From the NCBI GenBank assembly GCA_028823185.1, contig JAPKBY010000148.1, positions 1 through 5,213 of the forward strand: DNA of 5,213 nucleotides. The letters are read 5' to 3'. The stretch's first letter is position 1, and every line of letters starts with the position of its first letter. Below are positions 1-5,213 of this stretch, piece after piece. The notes under the pieces were generated by a model. It searched no databases. It was given only the letters and a program-made list of their open reading frames with translations, and was not told the DNA's origin. A program made the position numbers and the translations under genes. This stretch comes from Planctomycetota bacterium (GTDB taxonomy: Bacteria; Planctomycetota; UBA1135; GCA-002686595).

Positions 1-427
1 CATCTCCGGTGAAATCTCAGCGCTCAACGTAGCCGAAGAGGCCTCCAAGGAGCTGGGTGTCCGAAGAGCTATCAGGCTCAAAGTGGCAGGCGGCTTCCAC
101 TCAGAGTGCATGCGACCCGCCGCAAATCGACTCGCCAGCGCCTTAGCTGATGTCGAGATGTCTGAGCCAAAGCTTCCCGTGATCAGCAACGTCACGGCCG
201 CACCGATCACGAGCGCAGGAGAGATCAGGAGTCTCCTCGAGCGGCAGGTCTGCTCCCCGGTACTCTGGGAAGAGAGCATCAAGTGGATGCTCTCTCAGGG
301 GCACACGTCATTCCTCGAGCCTGCTCCGGGGAAAGTCCTCAGCGGCATCCTCCGGAAAATCAATAGAGACGCGATCTGTGAGTCAGCCGATTCCCCCAAG
401 ACAGATGAAGGAGCCCAGACAGCATGA
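1..427 (+). CDS. fabD: Malonyl-CoA:ACP transacylase, C-terminal part (5' end outside window)
   Basis: FabD moves the malonyl group from malonyl-CoA to the phosphopantetheine arm of acyl carrier protein in the cytoplasm, supplying the extender unit for fatty-acid synthesis. The reading frame is open from base 2 (base 1 is the end of a split codon), so 141 residues are visible. The reading starts with ISGEISAL, a stretch typical of the family. VAGGFHSECM follows, and its His (codon 98-100) aligns with the catalytic His of the Ser-His pair. Later come VISNVTA, the SPVLWEESI segment and EPAPGKVLSG, which corresponds to the family's E-x-GPGKVL motif. The nucleophilic Ser (GHSxG) lies upstream and is not visible. 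A GTG at 83 is internal, because the conserved sequence continues upstream of it. The stop codon overlaps the fabG start as ATGA, which suggests translational coupling. The last 20 or so residues (SADSPKTDEGAQTA) are a non-conserved polar tail. Confidence 0.95.
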   Translation, partial: ISGEISALNVAEEASKELGVRRAIRLKVAGGFHSECMRPAANRLASALADVEMSEPKLPVISNVTAAPITSAGEIRSLLERQVCSPVLWEESIKWMLSQGHTSFLEPAPGKVLSGILRKINRDAICESADSPKTDEGAQTA

Positions 428-1182
428 GTGAGTCCAAATTGAACTGGAGCCTGCCCGGCAAGTGCGCGCTCGTGACCGGCGCATCCAGAGGCATCGGACG
501 CTCCATCGCCGTCCGTCTCGCCTCTGAAGGCGTAAAGGTGGCGTGCATCGCCACATCAGCCGGGAATTGCGCTGAGACCGTGGCGGCCTGCAATGCGCAC
601 ACAGAAGGAGCCGCAGCCTTTGGCGTTGATGTCTCTGACACCGGTGCTGTCGCAGCACTGGTCAAAGAAGCCTCAGCTGCGCTGGGCGGCTTAGACATCC
701 TTGTCAACAACGCTGGGATCACGAAGGACCAGCTCTTGATGCGCATGAGCGAAGATGACTTCGATCGCGTCTTGGCAGTCAACCTGAAGGGCACGTGGAA
801 CTTCATCAAGGCTGCCACACGGCCGATCATGAAGTCTGGCGGAAGGATCATTAACATCGCCTCTGTTGTTGGAGTGACCGGCAATGCTGGACAGGCCAAC
901 TATGCAGCCAGCAAAGCTGGAGTCATCGGCTTGACGCGCTCTGTAGCCAAGGAACTGGCAGGTCGCAAAGTGTGCGTTAACGCAGTCGCTCCTGGCTTCA
1001 TAGAGACGGACATGACCGCTGGCATGACTGATTCCGCTGCTGAGAGCCTTCGGGATTCCATCCCGCTCGGGCGAGTTGGCAGACCAGAAGAGATCGCTGA
1101 AGCCGTAGCCTGGCTTTCTGGGCCAGGCGGCTCCTATGTGACGGGGCAGACAATCATCGTAGATGGTGGCCTCAGCCTCTAG
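424..1182 (+). CDS. fabG: 3-oxoacyl-[ACP] reductase FabG
   Basis: FabG performs the NADPH-dependent reduction of 3-ketoacyl-ACP to 3-hydroxyacyl-ACP, the first reduction of each elongation cycle. The 252-residue protein is a classical short-chain dehydrogenase/reductase, slightly longer than E. coli FabG (about 244) because of an N-terminal extension of a few residues. Visible motifs are the Rossmann TGASRGIG (18-25), an acidic DVSD segment (69-72), NNAG (95-98) and the complete catalytic tetrad: Asn120, Ser147, Tyr160 and Lys164 (YAASK). The C-terminus, GQTIIVDGGLSL, is the usual FabG ending. The ATG at 424 is preceded by AAGGAG (408-413) with a 10-base spacer and overlaps the fabD stop. Its place between fabD and acpP separates it from the many SDR paralogues and makes the FabG assignment firm. 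All key residues are present. Confidence 0.97.
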   Translation: MSESKLNWSLPGKCALVTGASRGIGRSIAVRLASEGVKVACIATSAGNCAETVAACNAHTEGAAAFGVDVSDTGAVAALVKEASAALGGLDILVNNAGITKDQLLMRMSEDDFDRVLAVNLKGTWNFIKAATRPIMKSGGRIINIASVVGVTGNAGQANYAASKAGVIGLTRSVAKELAGRKVCVNAVAPGFIETDMTAGMTDSAAESLRDSIPLGRVGRPEEIAEAVAWLSGPGGSYVTGQTIIVDGGLSL

Positions 1183-1194
1183 AAGAAGGTGGCA

Positions 1195-1223
1195 TTGGGG
1201 TCCTTCCCCGTGCAAGCTACTCC
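1195..1223 (+). promoter_or_regulatory. Putative sigma70-type promoter in the fabG-acpP gap
   Basis: TTGGGG (1195-1200) and TACTCC (1218-1223) are separated by 17 bases, a sigma70-like arrangement with imperfect hexamers. The adjoining bases read GCTACTC, as in the candidate promoter before the uridylyltransferase gene. A second possible -10 (TATACC, 1226-1231) lies just downstream but has a poorer -35. A separate acpP promoter is plausible because ACP is needed in large amounts and the gap is 104 bases long, unlike the overlapping fabD-fabG junction. The element also contains a short GGGG-TCCTT-CCCC inverted repeat (1197-1209). This is inference from pattern only. Confidence 0.3.
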
Positions 1224-1286
1224 CTTATACCGGTCACGCGGGGCGTTCCTGCGAGACCATCAAACCCTAATAATAGGTAGAGAAAG

Positions 1287-1532
1287 GTGACTGAAGCCCT
1301 ATCCATCGAAGACAAAGTCATTCGAATCGTTTGTGATCAATTGAGCGCGACGCCCGACAAGATCACCCGCGATACATCATTCATTAACGACCTCGGAGCA
1401 GACTCGCTAGACACGGTCGAGCTGGTCATGGAGTTTGAAGACGAGTTCGGCGTCTCCATCCCTGATGAAGACGCTGAGAAGATCTCAACCGTCGGAACAG
1501 CTGTCGACTACATCACCGAGAAGAGCGACTGA
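1287..1532 (+). CDS. acpP: Acyl carrier protein
   Basis: AcpP carries growing acyl chains as thioesters on a 4'-phosphopantetheine arm and is the substrate shuttle for FabD, FabG and FabF. The 81-residue, strongly acidic protein has the usual ACP length (75-85). The prosthetic-group site is Ser40 within GADSLD (37-42), at the start of helix II, followed by TVELVMEFEDEFG and the IPDEDAEKISTVG segment. The start is GTG at 1287, supported by AGGTAG (1275-1280) six bases upstream and by the match of the N-terminus (IEDKVIRIV) to helix I of the family. No alternative start fits as well. It sits 104 bases after fabG and 42 bases before fabF, a conserved bacterial order. The conserved helix II surface recognised by partner enzymes is intact. 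Confidence 0.97.
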   Translation: MTEALSIEDKVIRIVCDQLSATPDKITRDTSFINDLGADSLDTVELVMEFEDEFGVSIPDEDAEKISTVGTAVDYITEKSD

Positions 1533-1541
1533 TTCCGCCGC

Positions 1542-1562
1542 TGGTCGACCCTAAGTCGACCA
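1542..1562 (+). repeat. Perfect inverted repeat (hairpin) between acpP and fabF
   Basis: TGGTCGAC (1542-1549) and GTCGACCA (1555-1562) are exact reverse complements around the five-base loop CCTAA, giving an 8-bp GC-rich stem in RNA. It starts nine bases after the acpP stop and ends just before the fabF ribosome binding site (GGAG, 1566-1569). No run of T follows, so it is not a canonical intrinsic terminator. It could stabilise the 3' end of an acpP message, cause partial attenuation, or serve as a processing or protein-binding site. The repeat is seen directly; the function is inference. Confidence 0.6.
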
Positions 1563-1574
1563 CATGGAGATGCT

Positions 1575-2819
1575 ATGCGCCGAGTAGTCATAACGGGACT
1601 CGGAACCGTAAACGCCTTGGGCGTAAGCGTGCCCGAGTTCTGGCCTAAAATTCTTGCCGGAGAGAATGGTGTTGGAACCATCTCGAAGTTCGACACAAGC
1701 GGACATACCGCTCGTATTGAAGGCGCCGTCAATTGGAATGTAGAGGACCACTTCAATGGCCCTGACCAGCGAAAGCTGGATCCATTCACCATGTTCGCGC
1801 TCGTCGCGACCAAGGAGGCGCTCGCTGACGCTGGCTACGATGACTCCAACGAGCTCTCTGTTGAAGAGCGAGAGCGTTTCGGAGTCATTCTGGGCACGGG
1901 CATTGGAGGCATCACTGGGATCCTCGAGCAGCACCTCGTCTTCCTTGAGAGGGGAGCGAGGCGCGTCAGCCCTCATTTTGTGCCACGAATCATGGCCAAT
2001 GCCGTCTCAGGTCAGGTGGCCATCGCCAATGGCTTGCTCGGCTCTGTCTTTACGACCTCTAGCGCTTGCGCCTCATCTGGGCACGCCATCGGGCTCGCCC
2101 TTCAAAGCATAAAGAGTGGCGAGGCGGACGTGGTCATCACGGGTGGCGCTGAGTCATCCACCACTCCCCTAGCCTTAGCCGGGTTCTGCTCGGCTAAAGC
2201 TGTCTCGACTCGTAATGATGAGCCTGAGCTGGCCTCAAGACCTTTTGACAAGGACCGTGACGGTTTCGTCATGGGGGAGGGCTGCGGCATCCTCGTTCTA
2301 GAGGAGCTTGAGCGCGCCCAAGCTCGTGGAGCGACGATCTATGCTGAGGTCAAAGGCTATGGCTCCACTGACGACGCTCACCACATCACCGCTCCCAAAG
2401 AAGACGGAGATGGACCCGCGAGAGCGATGGCGATCGCTATGCGGCAAGGGGGAGTGAAGCCTGAGAGCGTTGACTACATCAACGCTCACGGAACGAGCAC
2501 CAAATACAATGACGCGATCGAGACTCGGGCGATTCGACGAGCCTTTGGAGATCACGCCGACAAGCTCATGGTCTCTAGTACAAAGTCGATGATCGGGCAC
2601 TTGCTCGGAGCCTCTTCTGCTTTTGAGCTTGTCGCAACAGCGCTCAGCGTTAAGAACGAAGTCGTGCACCCGACGAGAAATTACACGACTCCCGACCCTG
2701 AGTGCGATCTTGATTACATACCTGGAGAAGCCAGGGCCCTCAAAGTGCGGAACGCTCTCTCCAACTCGTTGGGATTCGGGGGGCACAATGTGAGCCTCTT
2801 GATTGGCCAGCTCGACTAG
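1575..2819 (+). CDS. fabF: 3-oxoacyl-[ACP] synthase II (beta-ketoacyl-ACP synthase, KAS II)
   Basis: FabF catalyses decarboxylating Claisen condensation of malonyl-ACP with an acyl-enzyme, elongating the chain by two carbons. The 414-residue protein has the normal length for the family and the two-part thiolase fold. The active-site triad is complete: Cys165 in TTSSACASSG, His305 in YINAHGTST and His342 in STKSMIGHLLGA, with the conserved Lys337 in the same motif. RRVVITGLG at the N-terminus and GFGGHN near the C-terminus are signature segments. The His-Asn form of the latter is common in FabF and contrasts with the GTN form of other KAS enzymes. The ATG at 1575 has GGAG (1566-1569) five bases upstream. 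Two upstream ATGs (1564 and 1570) are in another frame. One local variation is Lys310 after GTST, where Pro is more usual. The position after acpP is the standard bacterial order. Confidence 0.97.
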   Translation: MRRVVITGLGTVNALGVSVPEFWPKILAGENGVGTISKFDTSGHTARIEGAVNWNVEDHFNGPDQRKLDPFTMFALVATKEALADAGYDDSNELSVEERERFGVILGTGIGGITGILEQHLVFLERGARRVSPHFVPRIMANAVSGQVAIANGLLGSVFTTSSACASSGHAIGLALQSIKSGEADVVITGGAESSTTPLALAGFCSAKAVSTRNDEPELASRPFDKDRDGFVMGEGCGILVLEELERAQARGATIYAEVKGYGSTDDAHHITAPKEDGDGPARAMAIAMRQGGVKPESVDYINAHGTSTKYNDAIETRAIRRAFGDHADKLMVSSTKSMIGHLLGASSAFELVATALSVKNEVVHPTRNYTTPDPECDLDYIPGEARALKVRNALSNSLGFGGHNVSLLIGQLD

Positions 2820-2893
2820 AGCGCCAGGGCCCCCGTAACGCGTCGTATGTGCCCGGAGCCACCGGCAGCGCATCAAGTGGGTAGGAATTTGCA

Positions 2894-2921
2894 TTGCACT
2901 GCCGGCGAGGCCTGCTACTCT
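2894..2921 (+). promoter_or_regulatory. Putative sigma70-type promoter with extended -10
   Basis: TTGCAC (2894-2899) is followed after 16 bases by TACTCT (2916-2921). A TG at 2913-2914, one base before the -10, gives the extended form TGCTACTCT. Transcription from it would start near 2928 and leave a leader of about 98 bases before the GTG at 3026. It is the best promoter candidate in the window and would make the uridylyltransferase and ddl a separate transcription unit from the fab genes. The match is by eye, and the organism's own promoter consensus is unknown. Confidence 0.4.
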
Positions 2922-3012
2922 GGATCTGGTCGTGAACGGCGCATCACGCGTCAATCCACTGCACGCGACCCACGTCACCCGTCAAAGGGGCGACAGAAGC
3001 CGAGGAAAATGG

Positions 3013-3025
3013 GATTGAGGCAATC
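3013..3025 (+). promoter_or_regulatory. Ribosome binding site inside a small inverted repeat
   Basis: GAGG (3017-3020) lies five bases before the GTG at 3026 and decides that start. It is flanked by GATTG (3013-3017) and CAATC (3021-3025), exact reverse complements around an AGG loop, so the binding site sits in the top of a possible 5-bp hairpin. The stem is short and may be chance. The ribosome binding role is more secure than the hairpin. Confidence 0.45.
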
Positions 3026-4435
3026 GTGAACACGACGATTTTAGAGAAAGAGGACATTCAGGAACTGCTCATAAAGCACTCGCAGCCTCATCTCCTTGAG
3101 GTTTGGGCCTCACTCAGCGAAGACTCAAAAGACCTCCTCAGCGATCAGATCGCGGCCTTGGACTTCAAGCTGATCTCCGAGCTCGGAGAGCTCGGAAAAA
3201 TGATGGGGAGCGATGACACCGCATCCTCCATTCTGCCGCCAGACACTGTCACCTTGGATGAAGTGGAGCGTAAGAGTGATCGCGTCCTCTCTGCGATCTC
3301 CAGGGGGACCATTGAGCTCGCAGCGGGAAGGGTAGGGATGCTCTTGGTCGCAGGTGGCCAAGCGACAAGGCTTGGCTGTGATGGCCCCAAAGGTGATTTC
3401 CCGGTCGGCCCCGTGAGTGGATGGTCATTATTTGAAATTCATGCCAGGCGAATCCTCGCTCTGAACAAGCGCTATGGAATCCGAACGCCGTGGTATGTGA
3501 TGACATCCCAAGCAAATGACCAGCAGACCAAGAACATCTTTGAAGCCAATGATAACTTCGGGTTGCCGAGTGAGGACGTCGTCTTCTTCACGCAGAAGAT
3601 GCTCCCAGCTTTGGACCTCGCAGGGAATGTACTCCTAAAAGACAAGAGCAGCCTATTCCTCGCGCCCAATGGGCACGGCGGCTCCCTTGAGGCCTTCGTT
3701 AGCTCCGGCTGCCTAGACGATGCGAAGAGTCGCGGGGTCACGACGCTGTCTTATTTCCAAGTAGACAATCCGCTCGTGCGACCGGCTGACCCGCTCTTCA
3801 TCGGCCTTCATTGCGAGGCAGGAGCCCAGATGTCGAGCAAGGTGGTTCAAAAATCCAGCGCAGACGAAAAGGTCGGCGTGCTCGGACTGGTGAATGGAAA
3901 GATGGGGTGCATTGAGTACTCAGACATGTCCACAGAGCTGCTGAATGCTGTAAATGATCAAGGGAGCCTCAAGTTCTCTGCCGGAAACATTGCTGTCCAC
4001 GCCATCTCGATCGACTTCATCAGGGAGATCACAGATGGCGAGCTGCGCCTCCCCTGGCACGTCGCCAAGAAGCAGATCTCATGCCTTAGCCCTAATGGCG
4101 ATCAGGCGCTTGTCGACGGGATGAAGTTTGAGACCTTCGTCTTTGATGCTCTAGGACTCGCAAATGAGAGCATCACCCTAGAGGTTGACCGGGCTGCTGA
4201 ATTCGCCCCCGTTAAAAACCGCGAGGGGAATGACTCACCTGATACTGCGCGTGCTCAGCTCTGCGCACTTCACGGAAGGTGGGCCATAGAGGCAGGTCTC
4301 ACCCTCCCTGCCCCGGAAGAGGGCGGAGTCGTGGCGATCGAGATCGATCCATTGCTCGCTGAAGACGCTGAGTCATTTCGCGCATGCTTACCGCGCACGC
4401 CGCTCGAAACAGACGACGGCCAGCTCTACTATTGA
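3026..4435 (+). CDS. UAP/UDPGP-family UTP:sugar-1-phosphate uridylyltransferase (UDP-GlcNAc or UDP-glucose pyrophosphorylase)
   Basis: The enzyme should join UTP and a hexose-1-phosphate to give a UDP-sugar plus pyrophosphate in the cytoplasm. The 469-residue sequence follows eukaryotic UDP-N-acetylhexosamine pyrophosphorylase (UAP1) along its length, unlike bacterial GlmU or GalU. In order: a helical N-terminal part (about 1-100, with HLLEVWASLSED), the nucleotide-binding loop AGGQATRLG (109-117) followed by GPKGDFPVG with Lys122, PWYVMTS (155-161), FFTQKMLPAL (187-196), APNGHGG (213-219), VDNPLV with the probable metal-binding Asp247 (246-251), IEYSD (296-300), FSAGNIAVH (317-325), KFETFVFD (367-374) and FAPVKN (393-398, with Lys397). 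Ala113 replaces the usual Gly of GGxGTRLG. GTG at 3026 is chosen for its GAGG site and the family-like N-terminus. The adjacent ddl gene hints at peptidoglycan precursors and hence UDP-GlcNAc, but UDP-glucose or another UDP-sugar remains possible. The family assignment is firm; the substrate is not. Confidence 0.9.
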   Translation: MNTTILEKEDIQELLIKHSQPHLLEVWASLSEDSKDLLSDQIAALDFKLISELGELGKMMGSDDTASSILPPDTVTLDEVERKSDRVLSAISRGTIELAAGRVGMLLVAGGQATRLGCDGPKGDFPVGPVSGWSLFEIHARRILALNKRYGIRTPWYVMTSQANDQQTKNIFEANDNFGLPSEDVVFFTQKMLPALDLAGNVLLKDKSSLFLAPNGHGGSLEAFVSSGCLDDAKSRGVTTLSYFQVDNPLVRPADPLFIGLHCEAGAQMSSKVVQKSSADEKVGVLGLVNGKMGCIEYSDMSTELLNAVNDQGSLKFSAGNIAVHAISIDFIREITDGELRLPWHVAKKQISCLSPNGDQALVDGMKFETFVFDALGLANESITLEVDRAAEFAPVKNREGNDSPDTARAQLCALHGRWAIEAGLTLPAPEEGGVVAIEIDPLLAEDAESFRACLPRTPLETDDGQLYY

Positions 4436-4439
4436 GCGA

Positions 4440-5213
4440 GTGAAATCAGAAGACCCCCGTTCATCGACGATCACCCCGTCGACTCCGCTCATCTTAGTCC
4501 TGCATGGCGGGACCTCCACTGAGAGAGCGGTCTCCCTGCAGTCTGGAGCAGCAGTGCTGGAAGCCCTTCAAGGCGCTAGCCGATCAGGAGCCTGGGCGGG
4601 ACGAGCCGATCCGGTCGTCATTGACGCCGATGGGAGATGGTCCTTCCATGACAAGGTCCTCTCAGAGGATCAGGCGCTACTCGCCATTCCCCCTGGAGCC
4701 GTTGTCTTCAATGCACTTCATGGCGGGCGAGGTGAGGATGGTGACATTCAGTCCGCTCTAGAGAGCGCCGGTGTTAGATACACGGGCTCTGGGCCAGCAG
4801 CCAGCGCGCTCTGCATGGACAAGGCCTCGACACGAGATTCCCTCATGCTCGCGGGCCTCGAGTGTTCCCCTGGACGCCTCCTCGTTTCGCTCCCGACAGA
4901 GCCAGAGGGCATGGCTGCTCTAGAAGCTGAGTTGGATGGGATGAACACCGGTGGTCAGGGATGGTTCGTCAAACCCAACCGAGGCGGATCATCAGCCGGA
5001 GTCCAGAGGGTCACTCGCGGCGATGAGCTGGTAGCAGCGATTGAGTCCATCATCACTTCCGGCGAGGAAGCGCTCGTCGAAGGCGCCATAACTGGCGTTG
5101 AGCTCTCCGCGGGTGTCATGGGCCGGTCGGAAGCCGACCTCTTCGCATTTACGCCCGTTGAAATTCAACCCCGGCAGGCTGGCTGGTTTGACGAATCAGA
5201 AAAGTACGATGAC
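4440..5213 (+). CDS. ddl: D-alanine--D-alanine ligase, N-terminal and central part (3' end outside window)
   Basis: Ddl is an ATP-grasp enzyme that joins two D-alanines into the dipeptide ending the peptidoglycan stem peptide. The frame is open for 258 codons to the window edge. Visible motifs are LHGGTSTERAVSL (21-33), ALHGGRGEDG (92-101), YTGSG (114-118), the MDK lysine (Lys128), FVKPNRGGSSAGV (176-188, Lys178), Glu221 in the GVELS segment and SEKY (253-256). By recalled alignment with E. coli DdlB, Glu28, Ser184 and Tyr256 match the Glu15-Ser150-Tyr216 triad. Tyr at the last position favours D-Ala over D-lactate as second substrate. The GTG at 4440 is the only reasonable start: it lies four bases after the previous stop, has only a weak purine stretch (GAGCGA) upstream, and adds a Ser/Thr/Pro-rich tail of about 16 residues before the family core. 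The spacing suggests translational coupling to the uridylyltransferase. The C-terminal magnesium-binding Asp/Glu/Asn residues are beyond the window. Confidence 0.93.
   Translation, partial: MKSEDPRSSTITPSTPLILVLHGGTSTERAVSLQSGAAVLEALQGASRSGAWAGRADPVVIDADGRWSFHDKVLSEDQALLAIPPGAVVFNALHGGRGEDGDIQSALESAGVRYTGSGPAASALCMDKASTRDSLMLAGLECSPGRLLVSLPTEPEGMAALEAELDGMNTGGQGWFVKPNRGGSSAGVQRVTRGDELVAAIESIITSGEEALVEGAITGVELSAGVMGRSEADLFAFTPVEIQPRQAGWFDESEKYDD

Larger units (their letters stand above)
2820..3025 (+). other. 206-base intergenic region between fabF and the uridylyltransferase gene
   Basis: This is the longest non-coding stretch of the window. It holds a promoter-like pair (2894-2921) and, next to the downstream start, a small inverted repeat around the ribosome binding site. 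I see no tRNA, riboswitch core or T-rich terminator. A weak bulged stem at 2850-2867 lacks a T tract. A 60-codon open frame (2847-3029) is rich in Arg, has no ribosome binding site and resembles no family I know, so it is not called as a gene. The gap probably separates the fatty-acid operon from the envelope-precursor genes. Confidence 0.6.

Noticed and set aside
1197..1209. GGGG-TCCTT-CCCC inverted repeat after fabG as a terminator
   Set aside because: The stem has only four pairs and no T tract, too weak for termination. It is mentioned only within the promoter entry.
360..1215. Long minus-strand open frames opposite fabG (360-899 and 691-1215)
   Set aside because: The + strand encodes an intact FabG with all catalytic residues, and the antisense products show no domain signatures.
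2730..2832. Ten-base direct repeat GCCAGGGCCC at 2730-2739 and 2823-2832
   Set aside because: One copy lies in fabF coding sequence and the other just after its stop. It is short, GC-rich and contains a palindrome, so chance is the simplest explanation.
2850..2867. Possible terminator after fabF (TGCCCGG ... CCGGCA)
   Set aside because: The stem has only six pairs with a bulged C, and no T-rich run follows. It does not meet the form of an intrinsic terminator.
2298..2978. 226-codon minus-strand open frame opposite the fabF 3' half
   Set aside because: It is antisense to conserved FabF motifs (both active-site His regions), and its product resembles no family. It is a shadow of GC-rich codon usage.
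2847..3029. 60-codon + strand open frame ending in a GTGA overlap with the uridylyltransferase start
   Set aside because: It has no ribosome binding site, an Arg-rich composition of the kind produced by GC-rich non-coding DNA, no recognisable family, and it runs through the promoter candidate. The overlap looks accidental.
4504..4761. 85-codon + strand open frame within the start of ddl
   Set aside because: The frame starting at 4440 encodes clear Ddl motifs through this stretch. The other frame gives a low-complexity, unrecognisable product.

Overview
The window reads as ordinary chromosomal housekeeping DNA of a moderately GC-rich bacterium. All genes lie on the + strand. Left to right they are: the 3' end of fabD, complete fabG, acpP and fabF (type II fatty-acid synthesis), a complete eukaryote-like UAP/UDPGP-family sugar-1-phosphate uridylyltransferase, and the 5' part of a D-alanine--D-alanine ligase gene (ddl) that runs off the right edge. 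No mobile element, CRISPR array, tRNA or rRNA was seen.

Layout. fabD (to 427) overlaps fabG (424-1182) by the four bases ATGA. A 104-base gap with a promoter-like pair separates fabG from acpP (1287-1532, GTG start). acpP and fabF (1575-2819) are 42 bases apart, and that gap holds a perfect 8-bp inverted repeat. A 206-base gap with another promoter-like pair precedes the uridylyltransferase (3026-4435, GTG start). ddl starts at a GTG four bases after that gene's stop and is still open at 5213.

How the genes work together. FabD loads malonate onto the acyl carrier protein AcpP, FabF condenses malonyl-ACP with acyl-ACP, and FabG reduces the resulting 3-ketoacyl-ACP. The second block makes cell-envelope precursors: a UDP-sugar (UDP-GlcNAc or UDP-glucose; sequence alone does not settle which) and the D-Ala-D-Ala dipeptide of peptidoglycan. 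The region therefore couples membrane-lipid and envelope-precursor supply, probably as at least two transcription units.

Organism. A UAP-type uridylyltransferase next to a core fab cluster, weak or variable Shine-Dalgarno sites, frequent GTG starts and roughly 55-60% GC (estimated by eye) suggest Planctomycetota or a related PVC-type lineage. This is an inference from family resemblance, not a proven assignment.

Novelty. I found no convincing undescribed system. The points most worth a second look are the acpP-fabF hairpin, the two similar promoter-like elements, the altered nucleotide-binding motif in the uridylyltransferase, and its tight linkage to ddl.
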